Source of the DNA: Streptomyces sp. CB02923
GTDB taxonomy: Bacteria; Actinomycetota; Actinomycetes; Streptomycetales; Streptomycetaceae
Length of the DNA stretch: 64,000 nt
Assembly (NCBI RefSeq): GCF_001905005.1
Contig: NZ_LWKZ01000027.1
Span: 620,001-684,000 of the forward strand
Direction of reading: 5' to 3'
The translations under genes were made by a program, and so were the position numbers. This document shows, piece after piece, positions 40,693-48,105 of this stretch (positions within the stretch are counted from its first letter, which is position 1; every line of letters begins with the position of its first letter). The notes under the pieces are model-generated. The model did no database searches, was not told the origin of the DNA, and saw only the letters and a program-made list of their open reading frames with translations.

Positions 40693-41277
40693 ATGCGCAA
40701 CGCGCGAACACGGTTCGGGGCGCGCCTGGCCCCGTGGGGCGGCTGGGCGGCGCTGGCGGGCGGGGCGGTGCTGTGCGCGGTCGGCTGGTACGGCGTCTCC
40801 GGCGAGCGGTTCGCCGAGCGCCAGATCCCGTTCCTGGCGTCCTGCTCGATCCCGGGCGCCGCGCTGATCATCGCGGGGGCGGTGCTGGTGGCACGGGGCG
40901 ACCAGGGCCTGGCGGCGGCGCGCGTCGAGGAGCTGTACGGGCTGCTGGTCGCGTACGAACCCGACCGGAATCCTTACGAACCCGACCGGAATCCCGCGGA
41001 AAGGGCGGAGATTCCGGCGGGGACGGAGAGGGCCGCAACGGGGACCGAGGGGGTTCCGGCGGCGAACGGGACTCCGTCCGCACCGGAGAGCGCCGGAGCG
41101 GACGCGGGCCCGCCGCTCACCGTGCCCGGCGGAACGTTGCTGCACCGGCCCGGCTGCCCCCTCGTGGCGGGACGGCCGGACGCCCGGCCCGCCGACGGCC
41201 CGCGGAATACGGCGGAACCGCCGGCGCCCTGCCCCGTCTGCGAACCGGACACCCCGCACCCCGGTACGGGGCGGTGA
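40693..41277 (+). CDS. Two-TM protein with a C-terminal HRPGCPLVAGR / CPVC motif
   Basis: A 194-residue protein. Two membrane segments (about residues 15-33 and 47-67) precede a cytoplasmic helix VEELYGLLVAYEPD, a tandem YEPDRNP-YEPDRNP encoded by two 21-bp repeats, and a variable Glu/Ala/Thr-rich linker. The C-terminal module GGTLLHRPGCPLVAGRP ... CPVCEPD has three cysteines, possibly a metal or thiol site (inference). The stop overlaps the start of the fused ABC gene (GTGA), so the two are coupled and probably work together. I recognise no named family. Confidence 0.7.
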   Translation: MRNARTRFGARLAPWGGWAALAGGAVLCAVGWYGVSGERFAERQIPFLASCSIPGAALIIAGAVLVARGDQGLAAARVEELYGLLVAYEPDRNPYEPDRNPAERAEIPAGTERAATGTEGVPAANGTPSAPESAGADAGPPLTVPGGTLLHRPGCPLVAGRPDARPADGPRNTAEPPAPCPVCEPDTPHPGTGR

Positions 41278-43934
41278 GTTCGCTCTCGTACGACCTCACC
41301 CTGGCGGGCCTCGCGGTGGGCAGCGCCGCCGCGCTCACCGGCATCGGACTGATCGTCACCTACCGGGCCACCGGCGTGCTGAACTTCGCGCACGGCGCCG
41401 TCGCCATGGTGTGCGCCTACGTCCTGCGGCAGCTGGCGGTCGGCTGGAACTGGCCGCTGCCGCTCGCCGCCGCCGTCACCCTCCTCGTCGTCGCCCCGGG
41501 CATCGGACTCGTGCTGGACCGCGCCGTCTTCCGCCCGCTGTCCGTGCAGGGTGCGGGCCCCGCCCGCACCCTGGTCGCCTCCCTGGGCGTCTTCGTCCTC
41601 CTGGTCGGCGGCGCGGGCCTGGTCTGGGGCCCGGGGGCCCGCGCGGACGCGCCCGCGCTGCTGCCCGACGACCCCTGGGTGCAGCTCGGCACGGCCGTCA
41701 CCCTGGCCGCCGGGGTCGCCGCGGTCACCCGCCGGACCCGCTTCGGACGCGAGCTGCGCGCCGTCGTCGACAACCGTCCGCTCGCCGTCCTCGGCGGCAT
41801 CGACGCCGACCGGGTCGCCGCCGCCGGCTGGGCCTTCGGCTCCTTCACCGCCGGGCTGACGGGCGTCCTGCTGGCTCCGCTGCTGCGCCTGGATCCGTAC
41901 GGGCTGCCGCTGCTGGTGATGGAGGTGATGGCGGTCGCGGTGGCGGCCGGGCTGCGCAGCCTGCCGGTGGCGGTGGTGGTGGCCCTGGGGATCGGCGTCG
42001 CGCAGAGCCAGCTCACCCGGCTGCATCCGGGCGGCAGCCTGGAACCGCTCCTCCAGGCCGTCGGCGCCAACCTGTTCGTCGTGGCCCTGCTGGCCGCCGC
42101 CCTGGCCCTGCGCGGCCTCGGTGTCCCCCGCGCCCTGCCGGACGCGCCCCACACCGCCTTCGCCCTGCGCACCGGCCGACTCCCCGACGGCGCGGGCCGC
42201 GCCTGGCTGGTCTGCGGCATCCTCTTCCTGCTGCCCCTCGGTTTCGCGGACGGTGACCTGCGCACCGCCACACAGGTACCGGCGCTCGCGGTGGTGCTGC
42301 TCTCCCTGGTGGTCGTCACCGGGCGCGGCGGCCAGATCTCCCTGGGCCAGGCCGCGTACGCCGGACTGGGCGCCCTGTTCACCGCGCTGCTCGTGGCGGG
42401 CCGCTTCCCCGGCCTGCCGGCCGTCCCCGGGCTGCCCGCCCTGCTGCTGGCCGTACTGCTGACCGCGCCGCTCGGCCTGCTCACCGGCTGGCCCGCGCTG
42501 CGGCGGCACGGTCTCGCGACGGCCCTGGCCACCCTCGCCTTCGGCGTCGCCGTCAGCCGGTTCGTCTTCGCCCAGCCGTACGCCACCGCCGGTCTCCCCC
42601 TCGACCGCCCCGCCGGTCTCACCGACGACCGCGCGTACTACGTCCTCGAACTGGCCCTGCTCGGCCTCGCGCTGCTCGGCGTGGCGGCGCTGCGCCGTGG
42701 CCGCACCGGGCGCGCGCTGGCCGCGATGCGCGACCACGAGCCGGGGGCGGCCGCCGCCGGTGTGCCCGTACCGGCCCTCAAGCTGGCGGCCTTCGCGGTG
42801 GGCGCCGCCCTGGCCGCGCTGGGCGGCGGGATGCTCGGCATGGCACTGCGCACCTTCGACCCGGCGTCCTACGACCCGGTCCGCGGCCTGCTGTGGTTCG
42901 CGGCCGTGCTGGTCCTGGGCGCCGACAGCCTGCTGGCGGCGCCCGCCGCCGCGGTGCTGCTGCTCGGCCTGGACGAGGGGGCCGAGGGCGGCGCGGCGGC
43001 CGCGGTGATCGGCGTTCTCGCCGTACTGGCCGGACGGCTCCCGCACGGCCCGTACGCCGCCCTGCGCGATGCCGCCGCCCGCCTGTCCGCGATGCCGGAG
43101 CCACGGCTGACGCCCCTGGGAGAGCGCATACGGGCGAGGCTGGCGCCGCCGCGTGCCTCCGGGCCCCACCGCCCCGCGCCGCACGAACCCGGACCCCGTA
43201 CCCCACAGACCCCTCCCACACCTGCCCTTCCCTCCTCCCCCACCCCTTCCGGCCGTCTCACCGCCCGCGCTCTGCACGCCCGTTACGACGGCTTCACCGT
43301 CCTGGACGGTGTCGACCTGACCGTGGCGCCGGGCCGGATCACCGCGCTCATCGGGCCCAACGGCGCGGGCAAGAGCACCCTGTTCCACTGTCTGTGCGGC
43401 ACGCTGCGCCCGGCCGCCGGGCGGGTACTGCTCGGCGGGGCCGACATCACCCACCGCTCCGCGCACGTCCGGGCCCGCCTCGGACTGGCCCGGACCTTCC
43501 AGCAGCTCGCCGTGTTCGAAGGGATGACCGTGGCCGAGAACGTCCGGGTCGGCGCCGAGCAGAGCGGCGTACCGGACCCGGCCGCCGCCACCGGCCGGGC
43601 CCTGGACCTGCTCTCCCTCGACGGGCCGCTGCGTGGCGCACCCGTCGCGGGCCTGGACACCGGCACCCTGCGCCGCGTCGAACTGGCCCGCGCCCTCGCC
43701 GGCCGCCCGCGCACCCTCCTGCTGGACGAGCCCGCCGCGGGCCTGGACAGCGCCGAGGTGGCCGCGCTCGCCGACGTGCTGCGCGCCGTGGCGGCCGACG
43801 GCACGGCGCTGCTCGTCGTCGAGCACGACCTCGATCTGGTCGCCGGTCTGGCCGACACGGTCTACGCGATGGCGGAGGGCCGGATCGTGACCCGCGGCCC
43901 CGCCCGCCGCGTCCTGGCGGAGCCGCGGCCGTGA
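41274..43934 (+). CDS. Fused Liv-type ABC transporter: LivH-like + LivM-like permeases + LivG-like ATPase
   Basis: One 886-residue chain. Residues 1-285 are a LivH-type permease (TGIGLIVTYRATGVLNFAHG, LGVFVLLVGGAGLVWGPG). Residues 305-610 are a LivM-type permease (VVVTGRGGQISLGQAAYAGL, AAMRDHEPGAAAAGVPV). After a Pro-rich linker (about 625-657), residues 660-886 are an ABC ATPase with Walker A GPNGAGKST at 694-702, a Q-loop near TFQQLAVFEGMTVAENV, Walker B LLLDEPAAGLD and switch VVEHDLD. The signature is divergent: LDTGTLRRVELARAL instead of LSxGQ. These are normally three separate genes. A separate LivF-like ATPase follows, and binding proteins are encoded divergently. Confidence 0.9.
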   Translation: MSSLSYDLTLAGLAVGSAAALTGIGLIVTYRATGVLNFAHGAVAMVCAYVLRQLAVGWNWPLPLAAAVTLLVVAPGIGLVLDRAVFRPLSVQGAGPARTLVASLGVFVLLVGGAGLVWGPGARADAPALLPDDPWVQLGTAVTLAAGVAAVTRRTRFGRELRAVVDNRPLAVLGGIDADRVAAAGWAFGSFTAGLTGVLLAPLLRLDPYGLPLLVMEVMAVAVAAGLRSLPVAVVVALGIGVAQSQLTRLHPGGSLEPLLQAVGANLFVVALLAAALALRGLGVPRALPDAPHTAFALRTGRLPDGAGRAWLVCGILFLLPLGFADGDLRTATQVPALAVVLLSLVVVTGRGGQISLGQAAYAGLGALFTALLVAGRFPGLPAVPGLPALLLAVLLTAPLGLLTGWPALRRHGLATALATLAFGVAVSRFVFAQPYATAGLPLDRPAGLTDDRAYYVLELALLGLALLGVAALRRGRTGRALAAMRDHEPGAAAAGVPVPALKLAAFAVGAALAALGGGMLGMALRTFDPASYDPVRGLLWFAAVLVLGADSLLAAPAAAVLLLGLDEGAEGGAAAAVIGVLAVLAGRLPHGPYAALRDAAARLSAMPEPRLTPLGERIRARLAPPRASGPHRPAPHEPGPRTPQTPPTPALPSSPTPSGRLTARALHARYDGFTVLDGVDLTVAPGRITALIGPNGAGKSTLFHCLCGTLRPAAGRVLLGGADITHRSAHVRARLGLARTFQQLAVFEGMTVAENVRVGAEQSGVPDPAAATGRALDLLSLDGPLRGAPVAGLDTGTLRRVELARALAGRPRTLLLDEPAAGLDSAEVAALADVLRAVAADGTALLVVEHDLDLVAGLADTVYAMAEGRIVTRGPARRVLAEPRP

Positions 43935-43981
43935 CCGGGCAGAGCCGTGCGGGGCGGCGGACCGGAGCGCCCGCGCCATGA
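43931..43981 (+). other. 16-codon mini-ORF bridging the fused ABC gene and livF-like gene
   Basis: The GTG at 43931 overlaps the stop of the fused ABC gene (GTGA). It encodes 16 residues (MTGQSRAGRRTGAPAP), and its TGA overlaps the ATG of the next gene (ATGA). The arrangement equals that between gvpS and gvpK. Confidence 0.2.
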
Positions 43982-44679
43982 GCATCGAGACGGCCCTGTG
44001 CGCAGCCCGCGTCCGGTACGGCTCCCTGGAGGCCCTGCACGGCGTCGACCTGGCCGTGCCCGCTGCCCGGGTCACCGTGCTCCTCGGGCGCAACGGTTCC
44101 GGCCGCACCACGGTCCTGCGCGCGCTGGCGGGAACCGTACCGCTCACCGCCGGGCGCATCGTGTGGCGCGGTACGGACATCACCCGGATGCCCGCGCACG
44201 CACGCGCGCGCCGCGGGCTGGCCCTGGTGCCCGACCGCGGCGCCGTATTCAGCTCACTCTCCGTCGGCGAGCAGCTCGAACTCGCCGCGCCGGACGGCGC
44301 CGTCGGCCCGGCCCTGGATGCCTACCCGCAGCTGCGCGCGCTGCTCGGCCGCCGCGCGGGCACCCTCTCCGGCGGCGAACAGCGGATGCTCGCCATGGCC
44401 CGCGCGCTGGCCGGCCCGGCCCGGCTCCTCCTCCTGGACGAACCGGCCCAGGGCATGTCACCGGCCGTCACAGCACGGACGCACGCGCTGCTCGGCGAAC
44501 TCGCGGCCGCCGGACGCACCGTCCTCGTCGCCGAGCAGGCGCTGCCGCCCGCCCTGTGCCGCGCCGCCACGGTCGCGTACGTCCTGCGGCGCGGCAGCGT
44601 CGCCTTCGGCGGGGAACCGGCCGAGGCCGCCCGGTTCCCCGGGCTCAGAGCCGGCCCGGCGTCACCACCCGGCCGATGA
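43978..44679 (+). CDS. LivF-like ABC ATPase with altered Walker A (Lys to Arg)
   Basis: A 233-residue ATPase of the LivF type. It has RVRYGSLEALHGVDLAVPAA, Walker A GRNGSGRTT at 37-45 where the invariant Lys is Arg43, signature LSGGEQRMLAMARAL, and Walker B LLLLDEPAQGMSP. The switch position reads AEQALPP, with Gln where many ABC proteins have His, as in LivF. The complete signature loop suggests it pairs with the fused ATPase domain, whose own signature is degenerate. Such asymmetric pairs can keep one active site. The 3' end overlaps the convergent gene at 44645 by 35 bp. Confidence 0.85.
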   Translation: MSIETALCAARVRYGSLEALHGVDLAVPAARVTVLLGRNGSGRTTVLRALAGTVPLTAGRIVWRGTDITRMPAHARARRGLALVPDRGAVFSSLSVGEQLELAAPDGAVGPALDAYPQLRALLGRRAGTLSGGEQRMLAMARALAGPARLLLLDEPAQGMSPAVTARTHALLGELAAAGRTVLVAEQALPPALCRAATVAYVLRRGSVAFGGEPAEAARFPGLRAGPASPPGR

Positions 44680-45118
44680 GCACGGGCAGCGCACGGTCCC
44701 CCTTCTTGAGCCCGTACCGCTTGGCGCAGTACGGCCAGGCCGACCAGCCCTGCCTGCGCAGCACCCGCTCCGCGACGGCGATCTGCTGCTCGCGGGTGGC
44801 GAGGTCGGCGCGTGGCGCGTAGGCCAGGCCGCCGTGCTCTTTCCAGGTCGACTGCCGGAACTGCAGTCCTCCGTAGAACGCGTTGCCGGAGTTCTTGCGC
44901 CAGTCACCGCCGCTCTCGCACTCGGCGATGCAGTTCCACGGCCCTTTCCTGAGGGAGCAGCCCGCCGGGGACGGCAGGTGGGGTGCGGTGTCCTGCGCCT
45001 GCACGCCGCCGGGCGCGCACAACAGGACGACCGCTGGGACGAGGGACAGGACGGCCGCTCTGCGACGGCCGGCTTTCGCGCGGCGCTTGGGCATCAGCGC
45101 CCGAAAAGAATGGGACAT
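44645..45118 (-). CDS. Secreted transglycosylase-like (Rpf-fold) protein
   Basis: A 157-residue precursor. The signal peptide (about 1-41) has a twin-Arg-like basic start KRRAKAGRRR and hydrophobic VLSLVPAVVLLCAPG. The transglycosylase-like domain is GPWNCIAECESGGDWRKNSG, FYGGLQFRQSTWKEHGG and REQQIAVAERVLRRQGWSAW, with catalytic Glu in the CESGG motif. Rpf proteins cleave peptidoglycan to allow germination. No LysM domain is present, unlike the next gene. Start at 45118 (MSHS) or 45094 (MPKRR); neither has a clear ribosome site. Confidence 0.85.
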   Translation of the reverse strand: MSHSFRALMPKRRAKAGRRRAAVLSLVPAVVLLCAPGGVQAQDTAPHLPSPAGCSLRKGPWNCIAECESGGDWRKNSGNAFYGGLQFRQSTWKEHGGLAYAPRADLATREQQIAVAERVLRRQGWSAWPYCAKRYGLKKGDRALPVLIGRVVTPGRL

Positions 45119-45175
45119 CGCGTCACGCTAAACAGGGGTGCGCGGGTGCCCGCGCCGCCGCGCCCGGACAGCGCG

Positions 45176-45212
45176 ACGCCCCACCCGGTCGGTGGACGGC
45201 CGGGTGGGGCGT
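45176..45212 (-). terminator. Hairpin terminator after LysM/transglycosylase gene
   Basis: A perfect 13-bp stem ACGCCCCACCCGG / CCGGGTGGGGCGT with an 11-nt loop, 67 bp beyond the stop of the gene at 45279. Confidence 0.8.
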
Positions 45213-45278
45213 TCGGCGTACGGTGCCGAGGGCGGGGCCGTCGTGCTGCCCGCGCGTGCCGCGGGGCGGCCCCGTGGC

Positions 45279-45944
45279 TCAGAGCGTGAGCCGCTGGCCC
45301 GGGACGATCATGTTGGGGTCGCCGCCGACGACGGCCCGGTTCGCGGCGTACAGCTGGCGCCAGCCCACGTTGTGCGCGGCGGCGATCCGGCTGAGCGTGT
45401 CGCCCTGCCGCACCGTGTACCCACCGGTGCCGGCCCGCGACCTGCCGCGGTCGGCGTGCCCGCCGAAGCCGCGCGCCTTCTTGCCGACCTTGGCGCCCAC
45501 GTCGCGGCGCACGTCCTTGTGCACGTACCGCTTGCCGCTGCTGCTCTGGCCGGAACGGAACGCCTTGGGTGCCTTGGGCGCGCTCCCGTACGCACCGGCG
45601 CGTGCGGAGCAGGTGGGCCAGGCGCCCCAGCCCTGGGACGCCTGGACTCTGGAGGCCACGGCGATCTGCTGGGCGCGGCTGGCTCCGGCGGCGGTCGGTG
45701 CGTAAGCGCCGCCGCCGTGTGCGCGCCAAGTGCTGTGGGTGAACTGGAGGCCACCCGAGAAGCCGTTGCCGGTGTTGATGTGCCAGTTGCCGCCGCTCTC
45801 GCAGCGGGCGATGCGGTCCCACACTCCGCCGTCCGCCGCCTGCGCCGGTCCGGCGGTGGCGGCCACCAGCGCGAGCGGGGCCACCAGGGCCGCCCCGGCG
45901 AGCGCGGCGATGTCACGGCGTATGACGCCCTTCGAAAAAGGCAT
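45279..45944 (-). CDS. Secreted Rpf-like transglycosylase with C-terminal LysM domain
   Basis: A 221-residue precursor. The signal peptide (1-37) ends GPAQA. The transglycosylase domain (about 40-115) has GVWDRIARCESGGNWHINTG, FSGGLQFTHSTWRAHGG and RAQQIAVASRVQASQGWGAW. A basic Gly/Lys linker precedes the LysM domain at the C terminus (YTVRQGDTLSRIAAAHNVGW to MIVPGQRLTL), which binds peptidoglycan. It probably remodels the wall during germination or growth. The ATG at 45944 was preferred to upstream frames because of GAGAGGG before it. The long upstream leader contains a strong hairpin. Confidence 0.92.
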   Translation of the reverse strand: MPFSKGVIRRDIAALAGAALVAPLALVAATAGPAQAADGGVWDRIARCESGGNWHINTGNGFSGGLQFTHSTWRAHGGGAYAPTAAGASRAQQIAVASRVQASQGWGAWPTCSARAGAYGSAPKAPKAFRSGQSSSGKRYVHKDVRRDVGAKVGKKARGFGGHADRGRSRAGTGGYTVRQGDTLSRIAAAHNVGWRQLYAANRAVVGGDPNMIVPGQRLTL

Positions 45945-46540
45945 GGAATCCCTCTCCACGGCCCCGGGAGTCCCCCTGGTGCCGTGGCGCGGACGCTTCT
46001 TGCGTCCGCGGACCGCGGCACCCCGCCCGCCGCGGGGTGGTGCCGGTCGTGCTCGGTAGTGCTGCGTACGGTGCATCCGGTGCCACACGACTCGGCTCGT
46101 GTGCCGTGTCTCGCGTGGCGTGCCGGCCGTGGTGCGGGCCGGCGGTGGATGCGGACGGCGGGCGTCCCCGGGTGGTGCTCGGTGCACACGGCCGGAGAAT
46201 CTAGGGAGGCTCACGCCCTGTTATCAACCGTGGCGCCGTCCCACCTGGCCAGTCAGGCGTTACCGGAGGTATCAGCCAAATCCGGCCACCCACTTGATTC
46301 CTTGATTTCCGCATTTGTCACCCTGACACCCCGACGATCTGTGACCCACCTCACCAGCTCAACTTCCGTGCCCACAGCACAAGTTGGCAGGGAGTGATCG
46401 ATTCCGGTCCATAGCTCACACTCCGCTTCGAACGGTTCGATTCCGTACCCGGCCGCGCGTGACTCCTGCCACAGATCGCCCGTTGTCCTGGTACGAGCCG
46501 GGGGCCCCCGGCAGCCCGCGCAACGATCGAGGAGCCATCC
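45945..46540. promoter_or_regulatory. Long structured leader / intergenic region
   Basis: About 600 bp without a gene between the divergent LysM gene and the gene at 46541. Toward the LysM gene, GCGGACGC-TTCTT-GCGTCCGC (45989-46009) forms a perfect hairpin, flanked by matching GTGCC / GGCAC blocks, about 45 bp upstream of the start. The region from 46060 to 46200 is rich in short GGTGC/GTGCC repeats. This could be a structured mRNA leader; Rpf genes of Streptomyces often have c-di-AMP riboswitches, but I cannot match that consensus. Confidence 0.35.
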
Positions 46541-47359
46541 GTGCCGCGCATGCTCGACGTCAGTGACGACGTTCGCGCCGAGATCGGTGACGAAGAAGCC
46601 GACCGCCTGCTGGCCGGTGGCAACGCCCCCGGCAACTACGACTGCACCTCCTGCCGCACCCCCGGCGACAGCGACCAGGAGCGCACCAGCACCGTCCTGT
46701 TCGTGGGCGAGGAGACCGCGGTGCTCGCCTTCGCCCACGCGTCGTGCATCCCCTCGCAGGTCGTGCCGGTCTCCGAGGAGCAGCTCCAGGGCGCCGTGCG
46801 CTCCATCACCGGCGAGGACGGCCGGGCCGCCGAGCCCGCCGGACCGCCGCCCGCCACCCCGTTCGCCGCCCTCCCCGGCGAGCACCGGCAGGCGACACTC
46901 GGTGTCACCTGCGGCCTGGTCCTGGTCGAGAACGACCTGCGGCCCGCGCTGGTCGTCGAGCCCGCCGGGCCCATCGCCCGCCCCGGCTCCACCGAACCGG
47001 GCGACGCGTTCCTCCCGCTGCTCCTGGAGCACGGTTTCGCCCCGGTCGCCGACATGGCCGTACTGCCCTCCCCCAACCCGGGCTGGTCGGTGCTGCTGGC
47101 CGCCGGGCAGCTGCACGCCATCCTCCAGCCGGGCGCCGACGGCGGCCAGCCCAGCTCCTGGTGGCAGGCCCACCAGCCGCTGCCCGTCTCGGACGGCTGG
47201 CGCGCCGCCGCCGCCAAGGCCCGCACCGTCCTGGTGTACGCGGCGCCGGTGGGCGCCGTCGGCCACCAGCCGCGGGAGGACCTGATGCGGGAGGCCATGG
47301 AGAAGGCCGCCGCCGAGGACCGGCTGGTGGCCGCCTCCATGCCGCTGGCGGGCACCTGA
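46541..47359 (+). CDS. Conserved Streptomyces protein of unknown function
   Basis: A 272-residue cytoplasmic protein, GTG start at 46541 with GAGGAG upstream. The N-terminal part holds YDCTSCRTPGD (a CxxC pair) and a possible third Cys in HASCIPSQVV, suggesting a small metal-binding or SAM-independent fold of the HNH/YjbR-size class; this is not more than a guess. The C-terminal two thirds are a beta-rich domain (LGVTCGLVLVENDLRPALVV, GWSVLLAAGQLHAILQPG). It has no signal peptide. I recall a homologue at the same place in S. coelicolor but no function. Confidence 0.7.
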   Translation: MPRMLDVSDDVRAEIGDEEADRLLAGGNAPGNYDCTSCRTPGDSDQERTSTVLFVGEETAVLAFAHASCIPSQVVPVSEEQLQGAVRSITGEDGRAAEPAGPPPATPFAALPGEHRQATLGVTCGLVLVENDLRPALVVEPAGPIARPGSTEPGDAFLPLLLEHGFAPVADMAVLPSPNPGWSVLLAAGQLHAILQPGADGGQPSSWWQAHQPLPVSDGWRAAAAKARTVLVYAAPVGAVGHQPREDLMREAMEKAAAEDRLVAASMPLAGT

Positions 47360-47520
47360 CCGGGACGGCTCCCGCCTTCAGGCGCCCCGGCTCCGCCCCG
47401 CACGGGACGGAGCCGGGGCGCCGCTGCCCGCCAGGGCCGCGAGCCGGTCGCACTCCCCGCCGATCAGCCGATTCTTCGCAGAGCCCGCATCCCGGGAGCA
47501 TCCGGGTCGTTGGCACAGAC

Positions 47521-47919
47521 GTGCACGCATACGACCCCTCCTCCCGCGTCCCGTATCCCTACCAGATCCCCGGTATGCGCCCGTCGCACGACGCGACCAC
47601 GGCGACCATGGCGGCCCCCCACCCCGCCCCCGCCTCGGCCACGCCGATCTACGACTCGCTGTACGCCGAGTACCGCCGCTCCTTCCGCGCGCTGCCGGGG
47701 GACCGGAGCGGGGAGGAAGGGCTGAGCGCCGAGGCGATGCGGAGCATCTGGGGCCGCACGACCACCGCGACCGGCCACCTCCCGTCGGCCGGCCACTGGG
47801 AGCCGGTCCCCCGCCAGCAGTACCACGGCCACCCGCACCACGGGGGCGGCCACCACCGGGGCCACTTCCCTCCGGCGCTGCCGCCGGCGCCCCGCGAGTA
47901 CCGCCCGCACGGCCACTGA
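47521..47919 (+). CDS. Small Pro/His/Gly-rich Streptomyces protein
   Basis: A 132-residue protein from the GTG at 47521. The recognisable core is TPIYDSLYAEYRRSFRALPG (residues 41-60), a motif of a small uncharacterised Streptomyces family. A DRSGEEGL segment follows, then a His/Gly/Pro-rich tail (HGHPHHGGGHHRGH) that could bind metal or be disordered. The N terminus is also disordered (VPYPYQIPG). There is no signal peptide and a weak ribosome site. Confidence 0.6.
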   Translation: MHAYDPSSRVPYPYQIPGMRPSHDATTATMAAPHPAPASATPIYDSLYAEYRRSFRALPGDRSGEEGLSAEAMRSIWGRTTTATGHLPSAGHWEPVPRQQYHGHPHHGGGHHRGHFPPALPPAPREYRPHGH

Positions 47920-47951
47920 CCGCCCGCACGCCCTCCTAGGCCCCACCTGCT

Positions 47952-48026
47952 CTCGTACGCCCGCACATCCCTGTACGCCCCGCACAACCCTGTACGCCCC
48001 GCACATCCTCGTACGCCCGCACATCC
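47952..48026. repeat. Four 18-19-bp tandem repeats between convergent genes
   Basis: Four head-to-tail copies: CTCGTACGCCCGCACATCC, CTGTACGCCCCGCACAACC, CTGTACGCCCCGCACATCC, TCGTACGCCCGCACATCC. They lie just before the der terminator, with no spacer between copies, so they are not CRISPR-like. Confidence 0.85.
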
Positions 48027-48047
48027 CGTGACTCCCGCGCACGAAAA

Positions 48048-48087
48048 ACGGTGGCGGGGCGGCCCCCAGGAGCCGCCCCGCCACCGT
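48048..48087 (-). terminator. Intrinsic terminator of der
   Basis: A perfect 16-bp stem (48048-48063 with 48072-48087) and 8-nt loop, followed on the minus strand by a run of five T. It lies 19 bp after the der stop and is the best classical intrinsic terminator in the window. Confidence 0.92.
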
Positions 48088-48105
48088 CCGCCGTTGCGAC
48101 GGCGG

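Noticed and set aside
45945..46214. Firm call of a c-di-AMP (ydaO) riboswitch
   Set aside because: A structured leader is visible but I could not identify the conserved sequence blocks; listed only as a structured region.
46428..46440. TCGAAC-G-GTTCGA as a second LexA box
   Set aside because: Arms match but the spacer is 1 nt instead of the required 4, and the downstream gene has no known SOS role.
46421..46457. tRNA T-arm-like sequence GGTTCGATTCC
   Set aside because: The flanking stem pairs poorly and no acceptor, D or anticodon arms can be built from the upstream 60 nt.
47952..48026. CRISPR-like array
   Set aside because: The repeats are contiguous with no spacers, only four copies, and no cas genes are near.
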